This document shows positions 55,122 through 62,948 of a DNA stretch of 64,000 bases, one piece after another. Made by a program: the position numbers and the translations under genes. This DNA comes from Neisseria macacae ATCC 33926 (GTDB lineage Bacteria > Pseudomonadota > Gammaproteobacteria > Burkholderiales > Neisseriaceae): assembly GCF_022749495.1 (NCBI RefSeq), contig NZ_CP094241.1, positions 2,046,001 through 2,110,000 of the forward strand. The letters run 5' to 3'. A model generated the notes under the pieces. The model ran no database searches and was not told the DNA's origin. It saw only the letters and a list, made by a program, of their open reading frames with translations. How positions within the stretch are numbered: position 1 is the first letter of the stretch; every line of letters starts with the position of its first letter.

Positions 55122-56147
55122 ATGCCCAAACTCCATCAAATCATCGAACGTCATTGGCAACGCCCCAATCCGTTTTTATCTTTCCTGCTCAAACCCTTAT
55201 CCAAACTGTTTGCCAAAATTGCGGCGAAACGGCGCGATGATTTCGTTTCAGGTCGTCTGAAAAGCGAAAAGCTGCCCGTGCCTGTGGTCGTGGTCGGCAA
55301 TATCCACGCGGGCGGGACGGGGAAAACGCCGATTGTCGCCGCGCTGGTGTCGGGTTTGCAGGAAAAAGGCGTCAAGGTCGGCATCATCAGCCGGGGTTAC
55401 GGGCGCAAGAGTAAGGCGGTTCATGTATTGAATGCCGCTAGCCGTGCAGAAGATGCGGGCGACGAGCCTTTGCTGCTGTTCCGTAAAACCGGCGCGCCGA
55501 CGGCGGTGGGCAGCAGCCGCTTGGAGGCAGGCGGGGCGTTGCTGGCGGCGCATCCCGACATCGGGCTGATCGTGGCGGACGACGGTTTGCAGCATTACGC
55601 CCTGCGGCGGGATGTGGAAATCGCGGTGTTTCCGACGGCGGATACGGGGCGGTCGGATTTGGATTTGCTGCCCAACGGCAGTTTGCGCGAACCTTTGTCG
55701 CGGCTGGATTCGGTGGACGCGGTCGTCGTCAGCGGCGGCAAGGCGGATGCGTCGTTTGCGCCGTCTGAAAACATGTTTCACAGCCGCATCGAAACGGGAC
55801 AGATTTACCGTTTGAACCAGCCGTCTGAAATACTGGATACAGGCCGTCTGAAAAACCAAACCGTCGCCGCCGTGGCGGGTATCGCCAAGCCGGAGCGCTT
55901 TTTCGATTCATTGCGGAGCATGGGCATCACATTGAACCAAACCGTCGCGCTGCCCGACCATGCCGACATCGCAGCGGCAGATTTGCCCAATGCGGACGCG
56001 GTCATTATTACGGAGAAAGATGCGGTCAAGTTTTCAGACGACCTCAATCTGAATCATGTATGGGTTTTGCCCGTTTGTGCGATAATCGAACCTGATTTGG
56101 CGGCGTTCGTGTTGGGACGGCTGAAAGATTCCCGACAGGTCGTCTGA
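55122..56147 (+). CDS. lpxK: Tetraacyldisaccharide 4'-kinase
   Basis: A 341-aa membrane-associated kinase that phosphorylates the lipid A disaccharide to make lipid IVA. The Walker A motif is VGNIHAGGTGKTPIVAAL (about residues 56-73). GIISRGYGRKSKAV and IVADDGLQHYALRRDVEIAVF are family motifs. Several DUS cores of mixed dialect are embedded in the coding sequence (for example AGGCCGTCTGAA at 55841). It starts a run of envelope genes that includes kdsB. Confidence 0.95.
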   Translation: MPKLHQIIERHWQRPNPFLSFLLKPLSKLFAKIAAKRRDDFVSGRLKSEKLPVPVVVVGNIHAGGTGKTPIVAALVSGLQEKGVKVGIISRGYGRKSKAVHVLNAASRAEDAGDEPLLLFRKTGAPTAVGSSRLEAGGALLAAHPDIGLIVADDGLQHYALRRDVEIAVFPTADTGRSDLDLLPNGSLREPLSRLDSVDAVVVSGGKADASFAPSENMFHSRIETGQIYRLNQPSEILDTGRLKNQTVAAVAGIAKPERFFDSLRSMGITLNQTVALPDHADIAAADLPNADAVIITEKDAVKFSDDLNLNHVWVLPVCAIIEPDLAAFVLGRLKDSRQVV

Positions 56148-56195
56148 AATCAATTGAATCTTTGTTGCTGTTTGTTTTGAATAATAAGGAAATTT

Positions 56196-56732
56196 ATGAA
56201 CCTGAAAAAACTGCTGCTCACTTTCGTTGCCATTGCCGCCTGCTCCGTCGCAACAGCCGCGCCCCCAAGCGATAAGTCTTTAAATAGATGGATGGAAGTC
56301 CAGCATATCGAACGCGACTTTCTCAAAAATTTGACCAACATGGCGGAAGCACAAAACCGACAGCTCATGCAACCGATCATCTCCTCATATCCACCGGAAC
56401 TGCAGCCGCAATTACAAGCCGCGTCAGACCGTTATATGAACAAAGTGTTTAAAGCTTATTTCACACCGCAACTTAGAAACAAATTAATGAAAGAAATAAA
56501 AAAAGTTGCCAAGGACGAGTTCACTCAACAAGAGATTGATGCCATGATTGCGTTTTACGAGACTCCCGTAGGACAATCTATCGTGGAGAAAAATTCGGCA
56601 TTCATAAAAAAACTCGCCAATATAGGGGCAAGCGAAGCGGATATGAAAGAAATAGAAACAATTAGCGAACACTACCTAATTGAATTTGAAAACGAAATTA
56701 AAAAAATATTGTCTGAAGAATGTACCCCCTAA
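56196..56732 (+). CDS. DUF2059 domain secreted protein, paralogue 1
   Basis: A 178-aa exported protein: signal peptide MNLKKLLLTFVAIAACSVATA, then a DUF2059 helical domain (YFTPQLRNKLMKEIKKVAKDEFTQQEIDAMIAFYETPVGQSIVEK). The 3' half is more AT-rich than its neighbours. The ribosome site AAGGAAA precedes the ATG. It is 20 bp from its paralogue; the two probably form one transcript. Function unknown. Confidence 0.85.
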   Translation: MNLKKLLLTFVAIAACSVATAAPPSDKSLNRWMEVQHIERDFLKNLTNMAEAQNRQLMQPIISSYPPELQPQLQAASDRYMNKVFKAYFTPQLRNKLMKEIKKVAKDEFTQQEIDAMIAFYETPVGQSIVEKNSAFIKKLANIGASEADMKEIETISEHYLIEFENEIKKILSEECTP

Positions 56733-56752
56733 ACCTTAAACAGGAGAAAAAG

Positions 56753-57328
56753 ATGAAACTGAAAACCTTGTTATTACCCTTCGCCGCGCTGGCATTATGT
56801 GCCAACGCATTTGCCGCTACACCCAGCGACGCGTCGCTGGAGCGTCTGTTTGAAGTACAGAAGATGGATGCCCTGTTGGAACAGTCTTTCCAAAGCATGG
56901 AAGGCATCGTGCTTTCCGATCCGAATGTACAGAAATTTTTGAAAGATGCGCCGGAAGACAAACGTCCGCAGTTGGAAGCAGTCTTGAAAAAGTATGCAAC
57001 CCGGTCGATTGCCGAAATCAACACGCCGCAAGTGCGCGCACAGTTGCGTAAAGCCGCTTTAGACGGCATGAAGACGGTTTATACGCAAGAAGAAGTCAAC
57101 GCATTGATTGGCTTTTACAGCACGGCGGTAGGTCAATCGATAATGGACAAAACGCCGCGCTATCTTGAGGCGACGATGAAACCGATGATGAACATCCTTG
57201 CCGGCAAATACACCCAATCCAACGAAAGCGCAAACTTGAGGCGCGAAATCCGCCAAATCATGTGTAACGGCAAAAATCCTGCCCAAGCCTGCGCCAAACA
57301 GCCGAACAAACCGGCACGGAAAAAATAA
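56753..57328 (+). CDS. DUF2059 domain secreted protein, paralogue 2
   Basis: A 191-aa exported protein: signal peptide MKLKTLLLPFAALALCANAFA and DUF2059 domain (VYTQEEVNALIGFYSTAVGQSIMDK). ACAGGAGAAA precedes ATG at 56753; the longer frame from 56720 overlaps paralogue 1 and lacks a ribosome site. It has two C-terminal cysteines (MCNGKNPAQACAK). Clearly a tandem duplicate of the previous gene, now quite diverged. Confidence 0.87.
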   Translation: MKLKTLLLPFAALALCANAFAATPSDASLERLFEVQKMDALLEQSFQSMEGIVLSDPNVQKFLKDAPEDKRPQLEAVLKKYATRSIAEINTPQVRAQLRKAALDGMKTVYTQEEVNALIGFYSTAVGQSIMDKTPRYLEATMKPMMNILAGKYTQSNESANLRREIRQIMCNGKNPAQACAKQPNKPARKK

Positions 57329-57347
57329 TGCCGCTTAAGGTCGTCTG

Positions 57348-57397
57348 AAAACGAGCGAAGCAAGTTTCGCCAAAACAAGCGAAGCGAGTTTCGCTCA
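57348..57397 (-). repeat. Two 24-nt DUS-linked repeats, reverse orientation
   Basis: After the DUS AGGTCGTCTGAA (57338-57349) come two units (ACGAGCGAAGCAAGTTTCGCC and ACAAGCGAAGCGAGTTTCGC), in the spacer before the Trm112-like gene. Confidence 0.7.
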
Positions 57398-57422
57398 AAC
57401 CATCAAACCCGAAAGAAACCCC

Positions 57423-57605
57423 ATGGAAAAAAAATTCTTAGACATCCTCGTCTGCCCTGTTACCAAAGGCAGGCTGGAATATCATCAGGACAAACAGGAA
57501 TTGTGGAGCCGTCAGGCAAAGCTGGCTTATCCGATTAAAGACGGCATTCCCTATATGCTGGAAAACGAAGCACGAGCGTTGAGCGAAGAGGAACTCAAAG
57601 CATGA
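57423..57605 (+). CDS. Trm112-family small zinc-ribbon-like protein
   Basis: A 60-aa protein ([51 protein letters not shown] in shorter pieces). LVCPVTKG and [11 protein letters not shown] are the family motifs. Bacterial members often lack the full zinc-binding set, as here (only one Cys), and are found beside kdsB. It overlaps kdsB by 4 nt (ATGA). Confidence 0.9.
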
Positions 57606-58363
57606 CCGAATTCGTCGTATTGATTCCGGCACGGCTGGATTCATCGCGCCTGCCCGGAAAAGCCTTAGCGGACATCCACGGCAAACCGATGGTCGTGCGC
57701 GTTGCCGAACAGGCGGCAAAAAGCAAGGCGGCGCGCGTCGTCGTTGCCACCGATCATCCCGATATTCAGACGGCCTGTCAGGCGCACGGCGTCGAAGTCG
57801 TCATGACTTCAAACCGGCACGAAAGCGGCACGACCCGCCTTGCCGAGGCCGCCGCCACGCTTAAACTGCCGCAACATCTGGTGGTCGTCAACGTACAGGG
57901 CGACGAGCCGCTGATTGCCCCCGAACTCATCGACCGCACCGCCGAAGTTTTAGTGGAAAACAACGTACAGATGGCGACCGCGGCGCACGAATTGCACGAT
58001 TTCGACGAATTTATGAATCCCAACGTCGTCAAAGTCGTCCTCGACAAAAACCGCAACGCCATCTACTTCAGCCGCGCCCCGATTCCCTATCCGCGCGATG
58101 CCATGCGCGCCGAAAAACGCGAATTGCCCGCCGAAACCGCCGTCCTGCGCCATATCGGCATCTACGCCTACCGCGCCGGTTTCCTGCAACGCTACGCCGA
58201 AATGAGCGTCTCGCCGCTGGAAACCATCGAATCGTTGGAGCAACTGCGCGTCCTGTGGCACGGCTATCCGATTGCCGTCGAAACTGCCAAAGAAGCCCCT
58301 GCCGCCGGTGTGGATACGCAGGAAGATTTGGACAGGGTCCGAGCCGTCTTTGAGGCCGTCTGA
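57602..58363 (+). CDS. kdsB: 3-deoxy-manno-octulosonate cytidylyltransferase
   Basis: A 253-aa cytoplasmic enzyme that makes CMP-Kdo for the lipooligosaccharide inner core. [23 protein letters not shown] (about residues 7-29) is the nucleotide-binding signature; [14 protein letters not shown] and [13 protein letters not shown] match the family. The stop codon TGA is supplied by an AG-dialect DUS (GAGGCCGTCTGAA). Start overlaps the Trm112-like gene. Confidence 0.96.
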
Positions 58364-58373
58364 AAGGAAAAAC

Positions 58374-58892
58374 ATGACCGATTTACGCCATTTGAGCCGC
58401 GAAGAGCAAAAACTGCTTGCCGATGTTGCCCTGCTGGTTCAAAACGACGACCAAGAGTTTAACTATGAAATGTTGAAAGCTGCCGCGCCGGATGAAGCCA
58501 GCGGCGAGTTTTGGTTCCGTATGGCGGAAACGCTCAGTACGCTGCCGCCCAACCGTTCGCTGGATTTGCGCTTGAACGGCGGCAGGCTGACGGTTGCCGT
58601 GTCGATTTTGTCGGTATTGCTGCAAGACAGCCCTGAGATTCCGCAGCTTTGGGCGCAAAAGGTGATTGCACTCAACTATCTGGCACACGGGCATCAGACC
58701 CGCGCGCTCGGTTTGGCGCAGCAGGCGGACAAGGCGGCGGAAGCCAACGAGGAAGAGTATTTAGCGAAGACTTTATCGCAAAACCTGCTTTCCACTTTGA
58801 AAGACGCATTGGAGCGTTTCCCCGAAGACACATGGTTTGCCGAAATGCGCGATGACGCATGGAAACATTTCGGCGCGGAACAGGCCGTCTGA
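58374..58892 (+). CDS. Conserved protein of unknown function next to kdsB
   Basis: A 172-aa probably cytoplasmic, mostly helical protein (MTDLRHLSREEQKLLADVALLVQ; LSVLLQDSPEIPQLWAQKVIALNYLAHGHQTRALGLAQQA). The later part has a TPR-like look. I do not know a named family. GAAAGGAAAAAC precedes ATG at 58374. Its stop codon also overlaps an AG-dialect DUS (CAGGCCGTCTGAA), as in kdsB just upstream, so the two are likely one operon. Confidence 0.75.
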   Translation: MTDLRHLSREEQKLLADVALLVQNDDQEFNYEMLKAAAPDEASGEFWFRMAETLSTLPPNRSLDLRLNGGRLTVAVSILSVLLQDSPEIPQLWAQKVIALNYLAHGHQTRALGLAQQADKAAEANEEEYLAKTLSQNLLSTLKDALERFPEDTWFAEMRDDAWKHFGAEQAV

Positions 58893-58974
58893 AGTTTTGA
58901 ACGATAAACGCAAGCCGTGTAAAATCATTTGAATAACGTTTCAAATCCGTACTACTTAACAAGAAGGAACACCC

Positions 58975-59622
58975 ATGAAAGTATTATTGTTAGGCGCGCC
59001 GGGCGCGGGTAAAGGCACTCAGGCACAATTCATCACCGCTGCGTTCGGCATTCCGCAAATTTCTACCGGCGATATGCTCCGCGCTGCGATTAAAGCAGGC
59101 ACGCCGCTGGGTTTGGAAGCGAAAAAAATCATTGACGAAGGCGGTTTGGTGCGCGACGACATCATCATCGGTATGGTGAAAGAACGCATCGCGCAAGACG
59201 ACTGCAAAAACGGTTTCCTGTTTGACGGCTTCCCGCGCACGCTGGCACAAGCCGAAGCAATGGTTGAAGCGGGCGTGGATTTGGACGCGGTCGTTGAAAT
59301 CGACGTACCCGACAGCGTAATTGTCGACCGTATGAGCGGCCGCCGCGTTCACTTGGCTTCCGGCCGCACCTACCACGTTACCTACAATCCGCCCAAAGTC
59401 GAAGGCAAAGACGACGTAACCGGCGAAGATTTGATTCAGCGCGACGACGACAAAGAAGAAACCGTCAAAAAACGCCTTGCCGTGTACCACGAGCAAACCG
59501 AAGTGTTGGTTGATTTTTACAGCAAACTGGAAGGCGAACACGCGCCGAAATACATCAAGGTTGACGGCACTCAGCCGGTAGAAGCCGTAAAAGCCGAAGT
59601 ATTGGGCGCATTGGGCAAATAA
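58975..59622 (+). CDS. adk: Adenylate kinase
   Basis: A 215-aa nucleotide kinase (ATP + AMP = 2 ADP). The P-loop is LLGAPGAGKGTQAQF (about residues 5-19), the AMP site ISTGDMLRAAI, the FLFDGFPRTLAQAEAM motif and the long-form LID (HLASGRTYHVTYNPPKVEGKDDVTGEDL). AAGAAGGAAC precedes the ATG. Confidence 0.97.
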   Translation: MKVLLLGAPGAGKGTQAQFITAAFGIPQISTGDMLRAAIKAGTPLGLEAKKIIDEGGLVRDDIIIGMVKERIAQDDCKNGFLFDGFPRTLAQAEAMVEAGVDLDAVVEIDVPDSVIVDRMSGRRVHLASGRTYHVTYNPPKVEGKDDVTGEDLIQRDDDKEETVKKRLAVYHEQTEVLVDFYSKLEGEHAPKYIKVDGTQPVEAVKAEVLGALGK

Positions 59623-59627
59623 ATCGA

Positions 59628-59673
59628 AAAGGTCGTCTGAAAACAGGAAATCAGGTTTTCAGACGACCTGTTT
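59628..59673 (+). terminator. Inverted DUS pair, terminator of adk
   Basis: AAAAGGTCGTCTGAAAAC with GTTTTCAGACGACCTGTTTTT, 6 bp after the stop. Confidence 0.85.
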
Positions 59674-59717
59674 TTGATAAACAGCGTGTTGCAACCGAAA
59701 AATAATCATTCGGCGTC

Positions 59718-59737
59718 ATTCCCGCGCAGGCGGGAAT
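59718..59737 (+). repeat. dRS3 repeat (left of pair)
   Basis: A 20-bp dyad, ATTCCC-(8 nt)-GGGAAT, the dRS3 unit of Neisseria intergenic mosaic elements, a known phage integration site. Confidence 0.9.
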
Positions 59738-59795
59738 CCATTTCTGAATTTGGGCAATCGCTGTTTAAATCTAATGAACTGAGTTTTATCAATGG

Positions 59796-59815
59796 ATTCC
59801 CGCCTGCGCGGGAAT
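59796..59815 (-). repeat. dRS3 repeat (right of pair)
   Basis: A second dRS3 unit in the opposite orientation. The 58 bp between the two is the spacer, as in mosaic elements. Confidence 0.9.
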
Positions 59816-59873
59816 GACGGCTGATGTACCGGTTCAAATTTATCCGAAACAGTTTGTCGGGGGCTTGAGTCCG

Positions 59874-59903
59874 CGTAGGTCGGACATCAATGCCCGACCT
59901 ACG
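59874..59903. repeat. RS-type inverted repeat (CGTAGGTCGG)
   Basis: CGTAGGTCGG (59874-59883) and CCGACCTACG (59894-59903) form a strong hairpin; a typical small intergenic repeat of Neisseria, part of the same mosaic region before pyrF. Confidence 0.7.
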
Positions 59904-59970
59904 GTTTGAATTTACGTTGTACTGCGAAAAAGACGATAAAGGTCGTCTGAAAACCCGAAACGAAAACACC

Positions 59971-60711
59971 ATGAATCCTTTAATCACCGACTTCCAAACT
60001 CCGCAACAACGCACCCCCGTCATCGTTGCCCTTGATTTTGCCAACGAAAAAGACACGCTCGGATTCGTCCGCAACCTTGATCCGACCTTGTGCCAAATCA
60101 AAATCGGCAAAGAGCTGTTTACCGCTACGGGGCGCAGTTTGGCGGAAAGCCTGATTCATCAGGGTTTCAAACTCTTTCTCGATTTGAAGTACCACGACAT
60201 TCCCCACACCGTCGCGCAAGCCTGCAAAGTCGCCGCCGACATGGGCGTGTGGATGGTCGATATGCACGCATCGGGCGGCCGCCGCATGATGGAAGCCGCC
60301 GCCGAAGCCGTTGCCGGATACGGCACGAAGCCGCTCTTAATCGGCGTAACCGTGTTGACCAGTATGGAACAAAGCGATTTGGCGGAAATCGGTTTGAACA
60401 TCGCCCCTGAAGAACAAGTCATCCGCTTGGCGAAACTGGCGCAAAGTTCGGGCTTGGACGGCGTGGTCTGCTCTGCCCAAGAAGCCGCGCCGCTGCGCCG
60501 CGAATTGGGGCAAGATTTTGTCTTGGTAACGCCCGGCATCCGTTTGGACATTGCCGGCAACAACGACGACCAACGCCGCATCATGACGCCTGCCGAAGCA
60601 TTGGCGGCAGGTTCGACTTATCTGGTGATGGGCCGCCCCGTTACCCAAGCCGCCGATCCGGTAGCCGTATTGCGCGAAGTGAACCGCGTGGCGAACCTTG
60701 AAGCAAACTGA
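59971..60711 (+). CDS. pyrF: Orotidine 5'-phosphate decarboxylase
   Basis: A 246-aa (beta/alpha)8 enzyme making UMP in pyrimidine synthesis. The catalytic DLKYHDIPHTVAQA (Asp-x-Lys-x2-Asp, about residues 71-84) and the C-terminal LVMGRPVTQAADPVAVL are clear. I start at MNPLITDF (59971), which lies just after a DUS. The upstream frame crosses repeats and is not coding. Confidence 0.96.
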   Translation: MNPLITDFQTPQQRTPVIVALDFANEKDTLGFVRNLDPTLCQIKIGKELFTATGRSLAESLIHQGFKLFLDLKYHDIPHTVAQACKVAADMGVWMVDMHASGGRRMMEAAAEAVAGYGTKPLLIGVTVLTSMEQSDLAEIGLNIAPEEQVIRLAKLAQSSGLDGVVCSAQEAAPLRRELGQDFVLVTPGIRLDIAGNNDDQRRIMTPAEALAAGSTYLVMGRPVTQAADPVAVLREVNRVANLEAN

Positions 60712-60765
60712 TTTTCAGACGACCTTACAGGTTGAGGCCGTCTGAAAAAACACAACGGAGGCAAT

Positions 60766-61728
60766 ATGCCCACCAAGTTCCAACAAGAAACCCTCAAATC
60801 CCGTTTCGCACAAGCCAAAGTCCTTGTTGTCGGCGACGTGATGCTCGACCGCTATTGGTTTGGCGATGTGTCCCGTATTTCGCCCGAAGCGCCCGTGCCG
60901 GTGGCGAAAATCGGACGAATCGACCAACGCGCGGGCGGTGCGGCGAATGTTGCGCGCAACATCGCTTCGTTGGGCGGCAAAGCAGGGCTGTTGTCAGTAA
61001 CCGGCGACGACGAAGCCGCCAATGCGCTCGACGCGCTGATGGCGCAAGACGGCGTTGCCTCCTATCTGATGCGCGACAAACAAATCACCACCACCGTCAA
61101 ACTGCGCGTCGTCGCCCGCAACCAGCAGCTTATCCGCCTTGATTTTGAAGAGCATCCCAACCGCGAAGTGTTGGAACAAATCAAGCAGAAATACCGCGAA
61201 GTATTGCCCGAATACGACGCAATCATTTTTTCAGACTACGGCAAAGGCGGCCTGTCGCATATCTCCGATATGATAGATTGGGCAAAACACGCAGGTAAAA
61301 CCGTATTAATCGACCCCAAAGGCGACGATTACGAAAAATACGCCGGCGCCACGCTGATTACGCCTAACCGCGCTGAATTGAAAGAAGTGGTCGGCAGTTG
61401 GAAAAACGAAAGCGAGCTGACCGAAAAAGCGCAAAACCTGCGCCGCCACCTCGACCTGACTGCCGTTTTATTGACCCGAAGCGAAGAGGGCATGACCCTG
61501 TTCAGCGAAGGCGAACCCATTTACCAGCCCACCCGCGCCCAAGAAGTTTACGACGTGTCCGGCGCAGGCGACACCGTCATTGCCGGAGTGGGTTTGGGGC
61601 TGGCAGCAGGCTACACCATGCCCGAAGCCATGCACTTCGCCAATACCGCCGCCGGCGTCGTCGTCGCCAAACTCGGCACGGCGGTTTGCTCGTTTGCAGA
61701 GTTGAACAAAGCATTGGAAGAGCAGTAA
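60766..61728 (+). CDS. hldA: D-glycero-beta-D-manno-heptose-7-phosphate kinase
   Basis: A 320-aa PfkB-family kinase (also called RfaE1), equivalent to the N-terminal domain of E. coli HldE. KVLVVGDVMLDRYWFGDVSRISPEAP begins the domain, and DVSGAGDTVIAGVGLGLAAGY holds the catalytic Asp. The adenylyltransferase part is absent, so a separate rfaE2/hldC is expected elsewhere. It precedes rfaD, the last enzyme of the ADP-heptose pathway. Confidence 0.95.
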   Translation: MPTKFQQETLKSRFAQAKVLVVGDVMLDRYWFGDVSRISPEAPVPVAKIGRIDQRAGGAANVARNIASLGGKAGLLSVTGDDEAANALDALMAQDGVASYLMRDKQITTTVKLRVVARNQQLIRLDFEEHPNREVLEQIKQKYREVLPEYDAIIFSDYGKGGLSHISDMIDWAKHAGKTVLIDPKGDDYEKYAGATLITPNRAELKEVVGSWKNESELTEKAQNLRRHLDLTAVLLTRSEEGMTLFSEGEPIYQPTRAQEVYDVSGAGDTVIAGVGLGLAAGYTMPEAMHFANTAAGVVVAKLGTAVCSFAELNKALEEQ

Positions 61729-61767
61729 TTTCTTTTTCAGACGACTCCATCTTTCCAAGGTCGTCTG

Positions 61768-61796
61768 AAACGAGTGCAACGAGTTTCGCCAAAACC
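61768..61796 (-). repeat. Single 24-nt DUS-linked repeat
   Basis: One unit (ACGAGTGCAACGAGTTTCGCC) directly after AGGTCGTCTGAA (61759-61770), before rfaD. Confidence 0.65.
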
Positions 61797-61817
61797 AAAA
61801 ATCAAAGGAAACCCAAT

Positions 61818-62822
61818 ATGACCATCATCGTAACAGGCGCGGCCGGCTTTATCGGCAGCAACATCGTCAAAGCCCTCAACCAACGCGGTATTACCGACAT
61901 CGTCGCCGTCGACAACCTGACCCGTGGCGAAAAATTCAAAAACCTTGCCGAGTGCGAAATCGCCCACTACCTCGACAAACACGAATTCATCCGCCAAGTG
62001 CGCGGCCATCTTCTGCCTTACGAAAACATCGAAGCCGTCTTCCACCAAGGCGCGTGTTCCGACACCATGAACCATGACGGCCTCTACATGATGGACAACA
62101 ACTACCAGTACACGCTCGACCTCTTGGACTGGTGTCAGGACGAACGCATCCCCTTCCTCTACGCCTCCAGCGCCGCCGTCTACGGCAAAGGCGAAATCTT
62201 TCGCGAAGAGCGCGAACTTGAAAAACCGCTCAATGTGTACGGCTACTCCAAATTCCTGTTCGACCAAGTATTGCGCCGCCGCATGAAAGAAGGCCTGACC
62301 GCCCAAGTCGTCGGTTTCCGCTACTTCAACGTTTACGGACAACACGAACAACACAAAGGCCGCATGGCATCCGTCGCCTTCCACCATTTCAACCAATACC
62401 GCGAACACGGCTACGTCAACCTGTTCGGTGCCAACGACGGCTACGGCAACGGCGAACAAACCCGCGACTTCGTCAGCGTCGAAGACGTCGCCAAAGTCAA
62501 CCTCTACTTCTTCGACCACCCCAATCTCTCCGGCATCTACAACCTCGGCACCGGCCGTAGCCAACAGTTCAACGAACTCGCCGCCGCCACCGTCAACGCC
62601 TGCCGAACCGCCGAAGGCAAACCTGAATTGAGCTTAAAAGAGCTGATAGAAGAAGAACTTATCCGCTATATCCCCTTCCCCGACGCGCTCAAAGGCAAAT
62701 ACCAAAGCTTCACCCAAGCCGACATTGCCAAACTGCGCGAAGCCGGATACAAGGAAGAATTTTTGGATGTCAAAGCAGGCGTCGAGCGCTACGTCAAATG
62801 GATGCTGGAAAATTTGGCTTAA
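61818..62822 (+). CDS. rfaD: ADP-L-glycero-D-manno-heptose 6-epimerase
   Basis: A 334-aa SDR-family enzyme (also hldD) making the heptose donor used by the heptosyltransferases. The NADP motif is IIVTGAAGFIGSNIVKAL (about residues 3-20), the catalytic YGYSKFLFD (Tyr-x3-Lys, about 139-147), and FRYFNVYGQHEQHKGRMASVAFH is a family signature. I start at MTIIVTG behind AAAGGAAA; the frame extending upstream overlaps hldA and is not coding. Confidence 0.96.
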   Translation: MTIIVTGAAGFIGSNIVKALNQRGITDIVAVDNLTRGEKFKNLAECEIAHYLDKHEFIRQVRGHLLPYENIEAVFHQGACSDTMNHDGLYMMDNNYQYTLDLLDWCQDERIPFLYASSAAVYGKGEIFREERELEKPLNVYGYSKFLFDQVLRRRMKEGLTAQVVGFRYFNVYGQHEQHKGRMASVAFHHFNQYREHGYVNLFGANDGYGNGEQTRDFVSVEDVAKVNLYFFDHPNLSGIYNLGTGRSQQFNELAAATVNACRTAEGKPELSLKELIEEELIRYIPFPDALKGKYQSFTQADIAKLREAGYKEEFLDVKAGVERYVKWMLENLA

Positions 62823-62837
62823 TTTGAAATGCGTATA

Positions 62838-62885
62838 AAAGAGGTCGTCTGAAAACTCGGATTTGAGGTTTTCAGACGACCTTTC
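62838..62885 (+). terminator. Inverted DUS pair, terminator of rfaD
   Basis: AGAGGTCGTCTGAAAACTC with GAGGTTTTCAGACGACCTTT, 18 bp after the stop. Confidence 0.8.
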
Positions 62886-62948
62886 CCATACAAACCTCGT
62901 CTGAAACCCCTTATAATCCAACCTTTCCCCTTTCTTCCTGCCCTCCCG

